From Sipunculus nudus (taxonomy: Eukaryota > Annelida > Sipuncula > Golfingiida > Sipunculidae), in assembly GCA_026874595.1 (NCBI GenBank), contig CM049317.1, positions 19,057,882 through 19,121,881 on the forward strand: 64,000 bases of DNA, in the 5' to 3' direction. The translations under genes and the position numbers were made by a program. The notes below the pieces were generated by a model that was not told the DNA's origin, searched no databases, and saw nothing but the letters and a program-made list of their open reading frames with translations. Positions 12,181 to 22,906 of this stretch are shown here, piece by piece (the stretch's first letter is position 1; each line of letters begins with the position of its first letter).

Positions 12181-14435
12181 TCAGTCTAGTATCTGAGAGT
12201 GAACGCAGCGAAGTTCAAGTATTTCAAGTCCACACTGAATTCCAGTTCATCTAGATATATTGCTGCTATAAAGGTCAGTATTTGATTGATATTAAAGGCA
12301 AAAGCTGAATTAAAGTTGTGATCGAAACCACAAGAGTTAACAACTGATGACATCAGATGAAATAAAGCTTAAATAATTGAACCTTAGTCAGATAATCGGC
12401 CGTTCGTTCACAACGTCCTCTTTGTTTACTCAGCCGGTGATTGTGCGCTACACACAGCACAATCTAGGTTGTTCCTAGCTGACGACATACTACGAAGCCA
12501 GCTGAATAAGCACACGGATATCTGCCGAAAAATTTACCAGACATCCTTTAGTCATTAATGAACCTATAAATCTGGTCACTTTCCTTGTGACATCTTTTGA
12601 AACAAACTGACTGGAACATTACGGACTCCCGTTTACCTTTACATGCACGGCATTCCCCCCCCCCCCCCCCCCCCCCCGCCCCATTTTTTGGCTCAATATC
12701 ATCAATTTAAAACTTGTAAGACGAAAATTTGACGTGATATAATTCCAAATGTTCTCTAGTTTTGTAATGTTTTGCTAAAGGGGCGGTAATTTCTCTGACT
12801 ATTTACGAATACGAATTTCGGATACGAAAATTGTTCGGTCGGAAACAAAAAATTTCAGGTGCGGCAGAGAAATATTCGTTCGTGTCATACTCGTTATCAC
12901 GCATCCCTTGTGAAACCGCCACTGGCTATACTTATGGTGAGAACTAAGAAGGGTCTTATCACAAACGGGGGGGGGGGGGGGGGGGGGGGGGCTTGTATCT
13001 ACGCCAGCCAGTAGTTATGATGGACCAAACAAAAACCTCATTGCTGTTCATACATAGGTCATGTCGTGTTATGCATGGGCACTAATGCCCTGGCGGTTAC
13101 CTAATATACACAGGTTCTGTATATGTTTAAGTAACGTCTGTGTGTGGTGTTCAATCCCCTCCGATGTTTATCTAACTTATGCTTTTCAACATACTATTTT
13201 CAGAAAAATGAATAAAATATATCCATTCTTTTCTACTCAAACATCACTGATTTTTAAATAATCTCAATAATTAGATCGAATAGACACATTACCATTCGTC
13301 AGTGATTGTCACTCTTGACGCGAAGTAGGCCTAACTCTATGCATAAGCAAAATCAAAATATTATTATTGTTTATTAATATTATTTTCGTTGATACTGTCA
13401 GTATTTTTTTTATTTTGTTGTTGTTGTTTTCTTTAATTTTGTACTACAATGTTTTGAATATTAAGTCACATGACTATGTATTAATGCATTATGTGAATCA
13501 TTATTGTGAGACTGTGAGGCCTATACTTTCTGAATAACTGATTCATTCATTCTTAAAAGTTCAAGTCAATCTTCCTGCACAACACATGCTGAACAGCATG
13601 AGAGCAGCCTGGAAAAACTATTGCCAATCATAGTATTGATCACATGTAGCTTGACTAATTTTTGCGACTGTGTATAGCCTCATGTATTGACTGAGAAAAA
13701 TTGAATGTCTAACAACAAAATATAAGACTTCTTTACATAATCTCAGAGAGGGTAAGTTTTTTACTTGATTACAGGCAAATTGATACATAGTAGCGCGGGC
13801 TATTGTAATGTGTGTATGTGGGGGGGGGGGGGGGAGGGGAGGGCGTCCAGTCCACCAATCTCACAAACACACACACACCATCACACCCACACATATTTTT
13901 TTCAATATAAATAATCTGTGGTGGATAAAGAATCCAATGGGGGTATATGGTGTTACCCACTTCCGGTGTCCGGCACGTCGGCACAAGCACCCTCGCGAAC
14001 TAGGAACGGAATGACTGACACAAGTTCTTTTGTGCAAATAATATACACAAAAGGTCAAATATGGCTTTAGTAAATATCATAAAACGCATTACTTGAGTGT
14101 GCACTTCGAAACTCCCAGACATTGGATGAATACAGGAGAAATGTTTTTGAATACGAGTACGAATACAACAGGGGTGCACGAATACGAATACAAACCCAAA
14201 TACCAAAAAAAAAAAAACAGAAATGTATTAGAATATGACTACGAATACATATACAAATGTATTCATGAATACAAACATATGCATGAACACAAATTACTTA
14301 AACATGTATTCATACAGGCAAAATGTATTATAGTCTAACATTTATAATATTCATATAATTTGTTGTGGTTGCATTAAATAAGATCTCAATAAATACTTTA
14401 TTAAATTAATACATGAATGCAATATATAATGAATC
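12181..14435. repeat. Segmental duplication, copy 2 (shorter)
   Basis: This is a collinear but deleted version of 5655-11275, and the deletions leave the same block order. It contains a C run at 12656-12677 and a G run at 12967-12991, both placed at block junctions or inside blocks. The block around 13800-14400 matches 10630-11240 closely, including the CCCTCGCGAACTAGGAACGG stretch. Confidence 0.85.
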
Positions 14436-16620
14436 CATGTGTCATGTTTTTGACAGTGACAATCTTGTGACATACACCCTTTATACTTGCTCATAAATTT
14501 GCTTTGGGAGGTCTGAGCCATCGAAGTGACATGTCTGTGACAGTGACAATTGTGTGACACACACCCTTTGTGCTTGCTGATAAATTTGCTTTGGGCAGTC
14601 TGTGCCATGGCAATGACATGTTTGTGACAGTGACAATCATTTGACACACACCCATGATTGTAACAGTAACAACCTTGTGACATACACCCTTTACACTTGC
14701 TGATAAATTTGCTTTTGGGAGGTCTGTGCCATTGTAGTGACATGTTTTTGACAGTGACAATCTTGTGACATACACCCTTTATACTTGCTCATAAATTTGC
14801 TTTGGGAGGTCTGAGCCATCGAAGTGACATGTCTGTGACAGTGACAATTTTGTGACACACACCCTTTATGCCTGCTTAAAAATTTGCTTTGGGCAGTATG
14901 TGCCATGGCAGTGACATGTCTGTGACAGTGGCGATTGTGTGACACTCACCCTTTATACTTGTTTATACATTTGCTTGGGACAGTCTGTGCCATGTTTATC
15001 ACAGTGAAAATCATGTGACACGCACCCTTTATGCCTGCTTATAATTTTGCTTGGGGCAGTTTGGCCATGGCAGTGACATGTTTGTGACAGTGACAACGTT
15101 GTGACACACACCCTTTATACTTGTTTATAAGTTTGCTTGGGACAGTCTGTGCCATATTTGTAACATTTTTTTTTACAGTGACAATCTTGTGACACACACC
15201 TTTTATGCTTGCTTATACATTTGTTTAGGGAAGTCTGTGCCATTGTAGTGACATGTTTGTAACAGTTACGATCTTGTGACATTCACCCGTTATACTTGCT
15301 GATAAATTTGCTTGGGACAGTCTGTGTCCTGGCAATAAATTGTTTGTGACAGTGACAATCGTGTGACACACACCCTTTATACTTGTTTATAAATTTGCTT
15401 GGGACAGTCTGGGCAATGATTTTGACATGTTTTTGACACACACCCTTTATGCTTGCTTATAATTTTGTTTGATGCAGTCTAAGCTATGGCAGTGACATGT
15501 TTGTAACAGTTACGATCTTGTGACATACACCCGTTATACTTGCTGATAAATTTGCTTTGGAAAGTCTGTGCTTTGTTTGTGACATGGACAATGTTGTGAC
15601 ACATACCCTTTATACTTGCTTATAAATTTGCTTGGGCCAGTCTGTGGCATGTTTGTAACATGTTTGTGACAATGACAATCTTGTGACACACACCCTATAT
15701 GCTTGTTTATAAATTGGCTTGGGACAGTCTGTTCCATGTTTGTGTCATGTTTTTGACAGTGACAATCTTGTGACACACACCTTTTATGCTTGCTTATACA
15801 TTTGTTTAGGGAAGTCTGTGCCATTGTAGTGACATGTTTGTAACAGTTACGATCTTGTGACATACACCCGTTATACTTGCTGATAAATTTGCTTGGGACA
15901 GTCTGTGTCCTGGCAATAAATTGTTTGTGACAGTGACAATCGTGTGACACACACCCTTTATACTTGTTTATAAATTTGCTTGGGACAGTCTGGGCAATGA
16001 TTTTGACATGTTTTTGACACACACCCTTTATGCTTGCTTATAATTTTGTTTGATGCAGTCTAAGCTATGGCAGTGACATGTTTGTAACAGTTACGATCTT
16101 GTGACATACACCCGTTTTACTTGCTGATAAATTTGCTTTGGAAAGTCTGTGCTTTGTTTGTGACATGGACAATGTTGTGACACATACCCTTTATACTTGC
16201 TTATAAATTTGCTTGGGCCAGTCTGTGGCATGTTTGTAACATGTTTGTGACAATGACAATCTTGTGACACACACCCTATATGCTTGTTTATAAATTGGCT
16301 TGGGACAGTCTGTTCCATGTTTGTGTCATGTTTTTGACAGTGACAATCTTGTGACACACACCTTTTATGCTTGCTTATACATTTGTTTAGGGAAGTCTGT
16401 GCCATTGTAGTGACATGTTTGTAACAGTTACGATCTTGTGACATACACCCGTTATACTTGCTGATAAATTTGCTTGGGACAGTCTGTGTCCTGGCAATAA
16501 ATTGTTTGTGACAGTGACAATCGTGTGACACACACCCTTTATACTTGTTTATAAATTTGCTTGGGACAGCCTGTTCCATGTTTGTGTCATGTTTTTGACA
16601 GTGACAATCTTGTGACACAC
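14435..16620. repeat. 87-bp satellite array
   Basis: About 25 tandem units share the words GTGACACACACCCTTTATAC, TTGCTTATAAATTTGCTT and GTGACATG. The basic period is 87 bp (for example GTGACAAT at 14456 and 14543). Because 87 equals 29 codons, long minus-strand open frames appear (up to 182 codons, 16091-16639). Each unit there reads as a 29-residue repeat with a C-x4-C-x-C-x-x-H pattern. From about 15165 a 581-bp higher-order unit repeats: CATTGTAGTGACATG occurs at 15241, 15822 and 16403. 581 is not a multiple of 3, so the frame changes between higher-order copies. This argues for satellite DNA, not a repeat protein. Confidence 0.9.
15165..16615. repeat. 581-bp higher-order repeat, about 2.5 copies
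   Basis: Copies run from about 15165, 15746 and 16327, the last one partial. They look nearly identical, much closer than neighbouring 87-bp units are to each other. One 87-bp unit in each copy is shortened at GATTTTGACATGTTTTTGAC. The differences I can see are single bases, such as ATTCACCC versus ATACACCC. Confidence 0.85.
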
Positions 16621-16633
16621 CCGATGCGAAAAA

Positions 16634-16743
16634 CTGCACCGATAACTATCGTGTGCAGATGGTGAGCAGCACACGGTTATTATCGTGTGCAGGTCATCAC
16701 ATCCACACATATGTTATAACTGCACACGATACTATCGGTGCAG
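16634..16743. repeat. Foldback sequence at the satellite edge
   Basis: The left arm (16634-16658) and right arm (16720-16743) are inverted copies starting CTGCACCGATA and ending TATCGTGTGCAG. They differ only at the centre (AC versus G). A third related segment, ACACGGTTATTATCGTGTGC, lies between them at 16671-16690. The arms could form a 24-bp stem. It may be the end of a small transposon. Confidence 0.8.
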
Positions 16744-16744
16744 C

Positions 16745-18420
16745 TGTCTTCACTCCCTGAGTCATCCCGAATGATCCACCAAGCTCCACGTCATATGGAA
16801 TTAGCATGGAAAACCTCGGCTATCGCTTCAAACGTTTGTATAACCGCAGGACCAAATTTAAACCATCGCTTGATAAAAATCGAGGTTTTTGTCGGAGGAT
16901 ACCTTCCAGGAGATCAGTGTGAGCATTTTATAGTAAATTATAATATAGATCTGAATTCATGCAACAAGCGAGTCTCGGGTACGTAGGCTTCATTGTAATT
17001 AGGCGGTGTTGATGTTATTATGCCGATGCATATAACGTCATTTTTGACAATGTTAGATAAATATTTTAACATATGGGCATAAATTTTCTGTTACAAGATT
17101 ATTTTAGTCGTACAGCAGTTGCTCGAATTGAAGTTTGTGGGGTGCATTCTGCATTATAAAATAAGCTGGTCATACTATATGTACTATATAGTATATGACC
17201 TGCTTGAACGACTCATGTATCATACAGCAAAGATTGGTCCCAGTAGCGGTTTGTGCGTGTGATAACGACAAATGATTTACATGCGAAATGGCACGTCAGC
17301 CTCGCTAATTATTAAAATTCATAACCAGCCTCTGTCAGGGTTTATTTTCATCTTAGCCGGATCACACATCCGCTAAATAATTGACTCGACTATCGTAAAA
17401 CGTAAAAATATTCAGCCTGCAAGTGCATTAGCTGGTGTATTTCGTTGATCAGCGGCCTGCAATATGGTTATCAGCCTGAGTGCACATACACACGCCCTCA
17501 CACTCAAACACACACACACACCAGAAGCGGATCCGGTGGGGGGGGGGGGGGGTCCTTTGTATCCGTCACAATATATATCTCTTAAGCTTTCAGGCCATTT
17601 TTTGCCGCCTAGACCCCTTTTTCCGGACCTAAGGATTTTTTTTTAGGTTTTAGTTGGGGACTTGTACTTTAATTCAAACTAACTTGTAATAAAATTTATT
17701 ATGCTTAATTATATTGAATACCAACCAGGGAAATATATTTGATATTGATATGGTCTATTCACTCTATTGTATCCGTTAATTTCATTTATACGTTTAATCG
17801 TAAATTCAATCTCGGTCATGTTATTTAACATACATGTAGATGTTGTGACGACATTAAGTTTTTTCATCACAAAATTACTACAATAGCGATATTTTAATTT
17901 AATTTGCATGTTATCGTTTAAAGCATTGTAAAGATAAAGTCCTGAACCAATTCCGAATTCTTAAAACCAACGTATTTTTTTTTTGTGTGTGTTATGACCC
18001 ATTTGAGTTATGAGCTTATATCAGGTAGGCTATGATAATCCTTATTCTCTAACCAAGCATTCAACTGGGAAATTATTCATTTATTGTATTATCATGTTGT
18101 TAGAAAAGTCAATATGTCGCATTTTTTTTACTGAAAATGAAGTCAACCTCATTATGAATAATAACAAGACAAATAGCCTACTCTTGGTATGAATTAATTG
18201 GTCCAGTATATAAAATGAGCAAAAGGAACATAGGAGAACTTAAAATTTTGCTTCAAATAATATTACGTGGATATAGTCATGTGAGGTTTATTGAAAGACT
18301 TTCTTCACGACAAAATATAGGTCTTTTTACAGTCAGCATCCTCTTATCTTTTCTTCCCAATCGGGCAGTAGGCCTAATCATTCCCCATACTCTGTCAGCA
18401 GCAGACAGGCGAATTTGGGG
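16745..18420. other. Unassigned DNA
   Basis: No gene recognised. It holds a (CA)n tract (17500-17520), then AGAAGCGGATCCGGTG and 15 G (17538-17552), which resembles one end of a CAG-type repeat also seen near 28700. The rest is AT-rich with short open frames only. Confidence 0.45.
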
Positions 18421-18422
18421 GT

Positions 18423-18441
18423 GGGGGGGGGGGGGGGGGGG
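18423..18441. repeat. Poly(G) run
   Basis: Nineteen G directly beside the start of a duplicated segment (18442-18630), so the run marks a rearrangement junction. Confidence 0.9.
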
Positions 18442-18557
18442 TTCGACAGCTTCAATGTGTATCTTTAACATTTTGTAAAACACATTAATGAATTCCTGTC
18501 ACTGTTGTCCTTTTTTTTACTTGTTTCTACATTGCATTAAGTTTTATCCCGCTAAAA

Positions 18558-18559
18558 TG

Positions 18560-18627
<68 letters not shown>
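18558..18627. repeat. (TA)n microsatellite
   Basis: About 34 TA units following ATGATTTA. The same flank precedes the (TA)n tract at 19507-19550. Confidence 0.95.
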
Positions 18628-18630
<3 letters not shown>

Positions 18631-18795
18631 ACAGGCAATTTGTGAAACCAGGCATTTCGTGAAATGACTGAAATTTTTAGGCATTTCGTGAAATGACTGT
18701 TTCACTCAGGCATTTCATGAAATGACTTAAATTTCCAGGCATTGCACGTAATGACTGAAATTCGGGCCCAGTCATTTCACGTAATGCCTGAATGC
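18628..18795. repeat. Palindrome-rich end of an integrase transposon
   Basis: It starts TGTTACAGGCAATTTGTG. Three forward copies of AGGCATTTC(G/A)TGAAATGACT follow, then more diverged forward (CAGGCATTGCACGTAATG) and inverted (CAGTCATTTCACGTAATG) versions. CATTTCGTGAAATG is itself nearly self-complementary. It lies just downstream of the integrase remnant on the minus strand and probably is that element's terminal region, but no matching opposite end was found. Confidence 0.55.
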
Positions 18796-18932
18796 TATTT
18801 CTTGCTGAATGAGAACACCCATGGTCGGTTGATAATCAGTTTATTTTATTTTTCGCTCTTGTAACACAGAATATTGTTTTAAAACAAAGCTTTAATGCAG
18901 GAGCACTTTGAAGTTCAATATATAACCGCTTT

Positions 18933-19427
18933 TTACTTATTACTGCATGACAGACTGTTGTGGCAGCGACTGTTACACTTCAGATTGGCCTTGAAACACT
19001 GACACCTCCTGGAACTACACTTCTTTGACCCAGAACTTGCACAACTGCAACGCAGAAATCCTTGGCCTCCTGAAGCGCTCTTTTTCAGTGCTTCTCTTAC
19101 AGATATCCTCGCTTCTGTGTTGATATCAGTGTTGGTCAGTAAACGTTGTGGGCAAAGGGAAAACCCATTTCTGGTGAACTTTGCCCTTTTCGATGTCAGT
19201 GGGCGTAGAATGCAGAACTTGGTTAGATGACACTGGTACACCATTATCCACCTATATATCAATTGCCTGTGCCAGGTAGTATTTTGGCCTCTATCCTCCC
19301 TTAATCCTGGCAACGCCTCTGAACAATATTTTAGGTAATATATTTTGTTGTTCTGGGTCCTCAAAATCACCAGTGTGGTTTTACTTTCGACAGCTACAAT
19401 GTGTATCTTTAACATTTTGTAAAACAC
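18933..19427 (-). pseudogene. Deleted Ginger/KRBA2-like integrase remnant
   Basis: The 164-codon frame joins two parts of one family of cellular integrase-type transposases (Ginger-like, often named KRBA2-like). Residues about 59-82 (RWIMVYQCHLTKF...LRPLTSKRA) resemble the beginning of the retroviral-type integrase core, with C where I recall D in the YQDHLTKF stretch. Residues about 84-164 resemble the C-terminal tail: TRNGFSLCPQRLL, GGQGF, then a Cys-rich segment (127-161) ending CNSRCHNSLSCSNK. The catalytic core between them is missing, yet the frame stays open across the deletion. The first roughly 40 residues come from the adjoining repeat. It cannot encode a working transposase. Family naming is from memory. 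Confidence 0.75.
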
Positions 19428-19503
19428 ATTAATGAAATTCCTGTCACTGTTGTCCTTTTTTTACTTGTTTCTACATTGCATTAAGTTTTATCCCGCTAAA
19501 ATG

Positions 19504-19553
<50 letters not shown>

Positions 19554-19680
19554 ATTGCCTGTGCCAGGTAGTATTTTAGCCTCTATCCTCCCTTAATCCT
19601 GGCAACGCCTCTGAACAATATTTTAGGTAATATATTTTGTTGTTCTGGGTCCTCAAAATCACCAGTGTGGTTTTACTTTC
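19257..19680. repeat. Tandem duplication of about 292 bp with (TA)n
   Basis: The segment starting ATCAATTGCCTGTGCCAGGT occurs at 19257 and again at 19549. Between them lie GTGTATCTTTAACATTTTG...ATGATTTA and a (TA)n tract (19507-19550). The latter part also occurs at 18445-18630, so three (TA)n-ended copies of this junction exist or existed here. Confidence 0.85.
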
Positions 19681-20632
19681 TTAAAAAATTGACGTGACGG
19701 CATGGACGAGTTGGCTCCGCCCACCTTGGATACGGTTGCTAGGTAGGACATATTAAACCAAAAAAGCGTGCTTCTTATACACGTGGAACCGGCACTTCAG
19801 CCGTATATCGCACCAGGCTTCAAACAGTATTAATTTTACCAAGAAAGCACCCTTAGGTTAAAAGTGTACATATGTAGGCTACAGAGATGTTTTAAATATA
19901 AAATTGAGAAGTTTGATGAATTTGCGCCCGTTTCTGCTCGATACGGCTGGTATCAGAGAACGAATCAGCTGACCCCTCTCATCAGCCTTGAAACCTCAGC
20001 GGTTGGTTAAAATTTACAACTTGTTCAAGTCTAGCAGAACAAATTTGAAAAACAACAAAGTAACAGTTATTAAAATATTTGTCTATGACACAGGGTGCAG
20101 TTTCATCAAAAAATTAAAGATGACAACGTAAAAGTGTTGCTTCCATACAAGTTAAAGCGACATATATGCTGTCATTGGATATAGGGGGGGGGGGGGGGGA
20201 ACTCATTTTTTTATAAACATTAAAGGAAGCCTTGCTTAAAATGTATTGCTCAAGCAGAGATTTTATAACCTTTGAAAGTTAGTTAATTGGTCATCTAATT
20301 AAAATTAATAATAAAAATCGAACAAGTGTCAATACCAGTATTCAAACAATAAATTATTGAAGGGCAAGTAAAATCACAGATGGTGTGTGAGCATCACAAC
20401 GTGTTTTTTTTTATAAAATTTAATATTCTGAGAAAATTATGAAATAAAACTGAAGTTGAAATTATTATAAAATATTGCATGTATATTGATGTTTTTAAAA
20501 GGAAGCCTCCTGTTTATACACAGGAAGAAGTATGTGTGTACAAGAAGAAATTTAAATGCATGTATGATATAGATATTAGGTCCTTAAGTCTTTTGTATTG
20601 TTTTAAAGATGTGGTGGGACAAGTGCATATAT

Positions 20633-20660
<28 letters not shown>
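19681..20660. other. Unassigned DNA
   Basis: No gene recognised. A 16-G run lies at 20184-20199. It is otherwise AT-rich, with no repeat copy elsewhere in the window. Confidence 0.5.
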
Positions 20661-20672
<12 letters not shown>

Positions 20673-20855
20673 CAGGGGCGAATCAAGGGTTTGTAAAGGG
20701 GAGGGTCCAACCCAGGAAGACTTATAAGAAACCTATAAAAGGGTCCCCTGCTCCAGAATGTGACTGGTCCATGCAAGCCAGAAAAAAATATTTTAAAATT
20801 CTGAAGAAAGGTTGTTGCGGCTCAGCACCTCCCCCACGCCCTCTGGATCTGCCTG
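20673..20855. mobile_element. Short hAT-like MITE inside (TA)n
   Basis: A 183-bp segment begins CAGGGGCGAATCAAGGG and ends CCCTCTGGATCTGCCTG. On the opposite strand the end reads CAGGCAGATCCAGAGGG, giving imperfect inverted ends of the CAG type. It sits within a (TA)n tract (20627-20672 before it, TATATAAA after it), so the flanks fit an 8-bp duplication but cannot prove one. It has no coding capacity. Confidence 0.55.
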
Positions 20856-22870
20856 TATATAAAAATTTGTGTTTATGTGTGAGGGTGTGTGTGTGCAAAA
20901 TAACTGTTTCATCTTATACATGTGCATATTATATAAAATCTGCTGTTCTGTCAGTTAAGGCAACCTGTGGTAATAATTTTTAGAATCTTCCTTTTAACAC
21001 TCAGAGTCAGTGACTCATGCATGTAATAATATAAATATATTGTATATATGTCAAGGAGAACTAAACTGATGCTCCATTTGTGACATACCTGTGGTATTTG
21101 TTTAGTTTTAAAGACACTGTGACACATCAAAATATTATCTTCATGAAGATAATAACCATTAATGTTTAATGGTGTATTTATTTCATTTCTTTATAATTCA
21201 GTCATTGAAAGTAAACACCGTTTCACTTCGTTATTACAACTTACAAGTATTTGTTATATATTCTGGTGTAATGCATCATTATAGCCTAAATGAACTGTGA
21301 ATTAATTTTTAACAATTTCTCACTCAATTTCAATGAAATGTACATAATAGGTGTTAACACATATTGTCAGTGAAAAATTTTATCTTGTTGATTGTTGGAC
21401 AGGAACATCTTAAGGATTATTTTCTAATTATGACTCATGGCTGTCATAATGTCTGATTCCAAGTGGATTATAATAACAAATATGAATTTTTTATCTCTTT
21501 TTGTTTACTACTAGCTAAAAAATAGCATTTCCCCTTCTCTTTCTTAAACCCCCCTGCCCCCCCTCCCCCCCCCCCGGCAGGATACATATGCGGTCATAGA
21601 ATGCAATATTACTATTGTTTTATATAATAAAAAATCAACAAGCTATGTGATCACTAAATATATTGTTTTGTAAGACAGACAAATGAACAGACCAAATTTT
21701 TGTGAAAAATATAAACATTATACCTTTAATATAGCCGACAGTTACACATATTAATTTTATTAAAGAACAGCTCAATGATTCAAGATTGTACCTTTGTCTT
21801 TCGTAGTTTCTTGACGATTTTTTGTATTTTTTTGTCAATTAAACAATCAGAAGATCTAGGTCGATCACTAAAATCTGAGTTCGCGCTTTTATCACACCAA
21901 CAGGTCTGTGACTGTGAGTTGTTAAGTTCTAACACCAGTAATCAGTAAGGCAGTAATATAGCCGTCTTGCATCTTTGAGTGCCAATAAATGCACACTGTT
22001 ATGTAAATTGTCGACATGGTTACAATATATAAAGCAGAGGGCTATACAATTAAACTTGTATCCTAGTCAATAAAAGTTACTGACCTTTTACCAGAGATAT
22101 ATCAAATATATATTTTGGTAACAGGAGATAGCATATCGTCGCATGCATATGAACACATGAATACTGCATATCATCGCATGCACATGAACACATGGGAGTG
22201 GGAGACGCTCTGATTCGACAGGGCCAAGATCGATACATTTTGTTTATACCCATCAACTTTAAAGAGTGAAGCGCTGGTGTGGGGAAAATGTAACACTTTT
22301 TAGCACTGGTTACAGGCCAGTGTTTACCAGTAGATGGTATATAGGATCATATAGACTGCGTCTTTTGACTAACTGAAAATTTCATGTGTCATTATGGACT
22401 CAATATATGACAGGGCCAAATCGGGCCTGCCTTAATTGTCCCATCCCTGCGTTTCTACTCGTCTTGTGATTTTATTACGAAGAGAAGGAAGAAAACAGAT
22501 TGCTGTTACTTTGAATGATACCTGGGGTAACTTTTATAAAAATTTATTAACATATGCCTCGACCGTATTAAAAATAAAACATATTTATTATGAGAGGTCC
22601 CTCGAGCATTTATAGTTGAAAGTTTACACACGTGTCAGGAATGTCCGACCTGATGTCCGACCTCCACGTGTGTTTACATGGCCTCGTTTTCAGTCCGGCA
22701 ATAACGTTCGCTGATTGGCTAATAGAGCTGTCGATCATGCACTCGCCGTCAGGTCAATTCGCTGGTCAAGGTGCCGATCAGCGAAATATACCGTCCCCCA
22801 GAGTTAAGCAGGTGGGTTATTTTAGAGTTTCCCGTACAGGTAGCTCTCATATTATCGCCCAACAGTCACG
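20856..22870. other. Unassigned DNA
   Basis: AT-rich with short open frames only. A 35-bp direct repeat (CGCATGCATATGAACACATG type) occurs at 22133-22200, and a dyad of ACACGTGT / CACGTGTGT around 22629-22675. No gene or RNA recognised. Confidence 0.45.
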
Positions 22871-22873
22871 GTG

Positions 22874-22875
22874 TC

Positions 22876-22906
<31 letters not shown>

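Noticed and set aside
14435-16620. Regularly spaced repeats as a CRISPR array
   Set aside because: Units are directly adjacent without unique spacers, in animal DNA.
16091-16639. 182-codon minus-strand frame with Cys/His repeats as a zinc-finger-like protein
   Set aside because: It is a translation of the 87-bp satellite. The 581-bp higher-order repeat shifts the frame between copies, and there is no start context, splice site or non-repeat domain.
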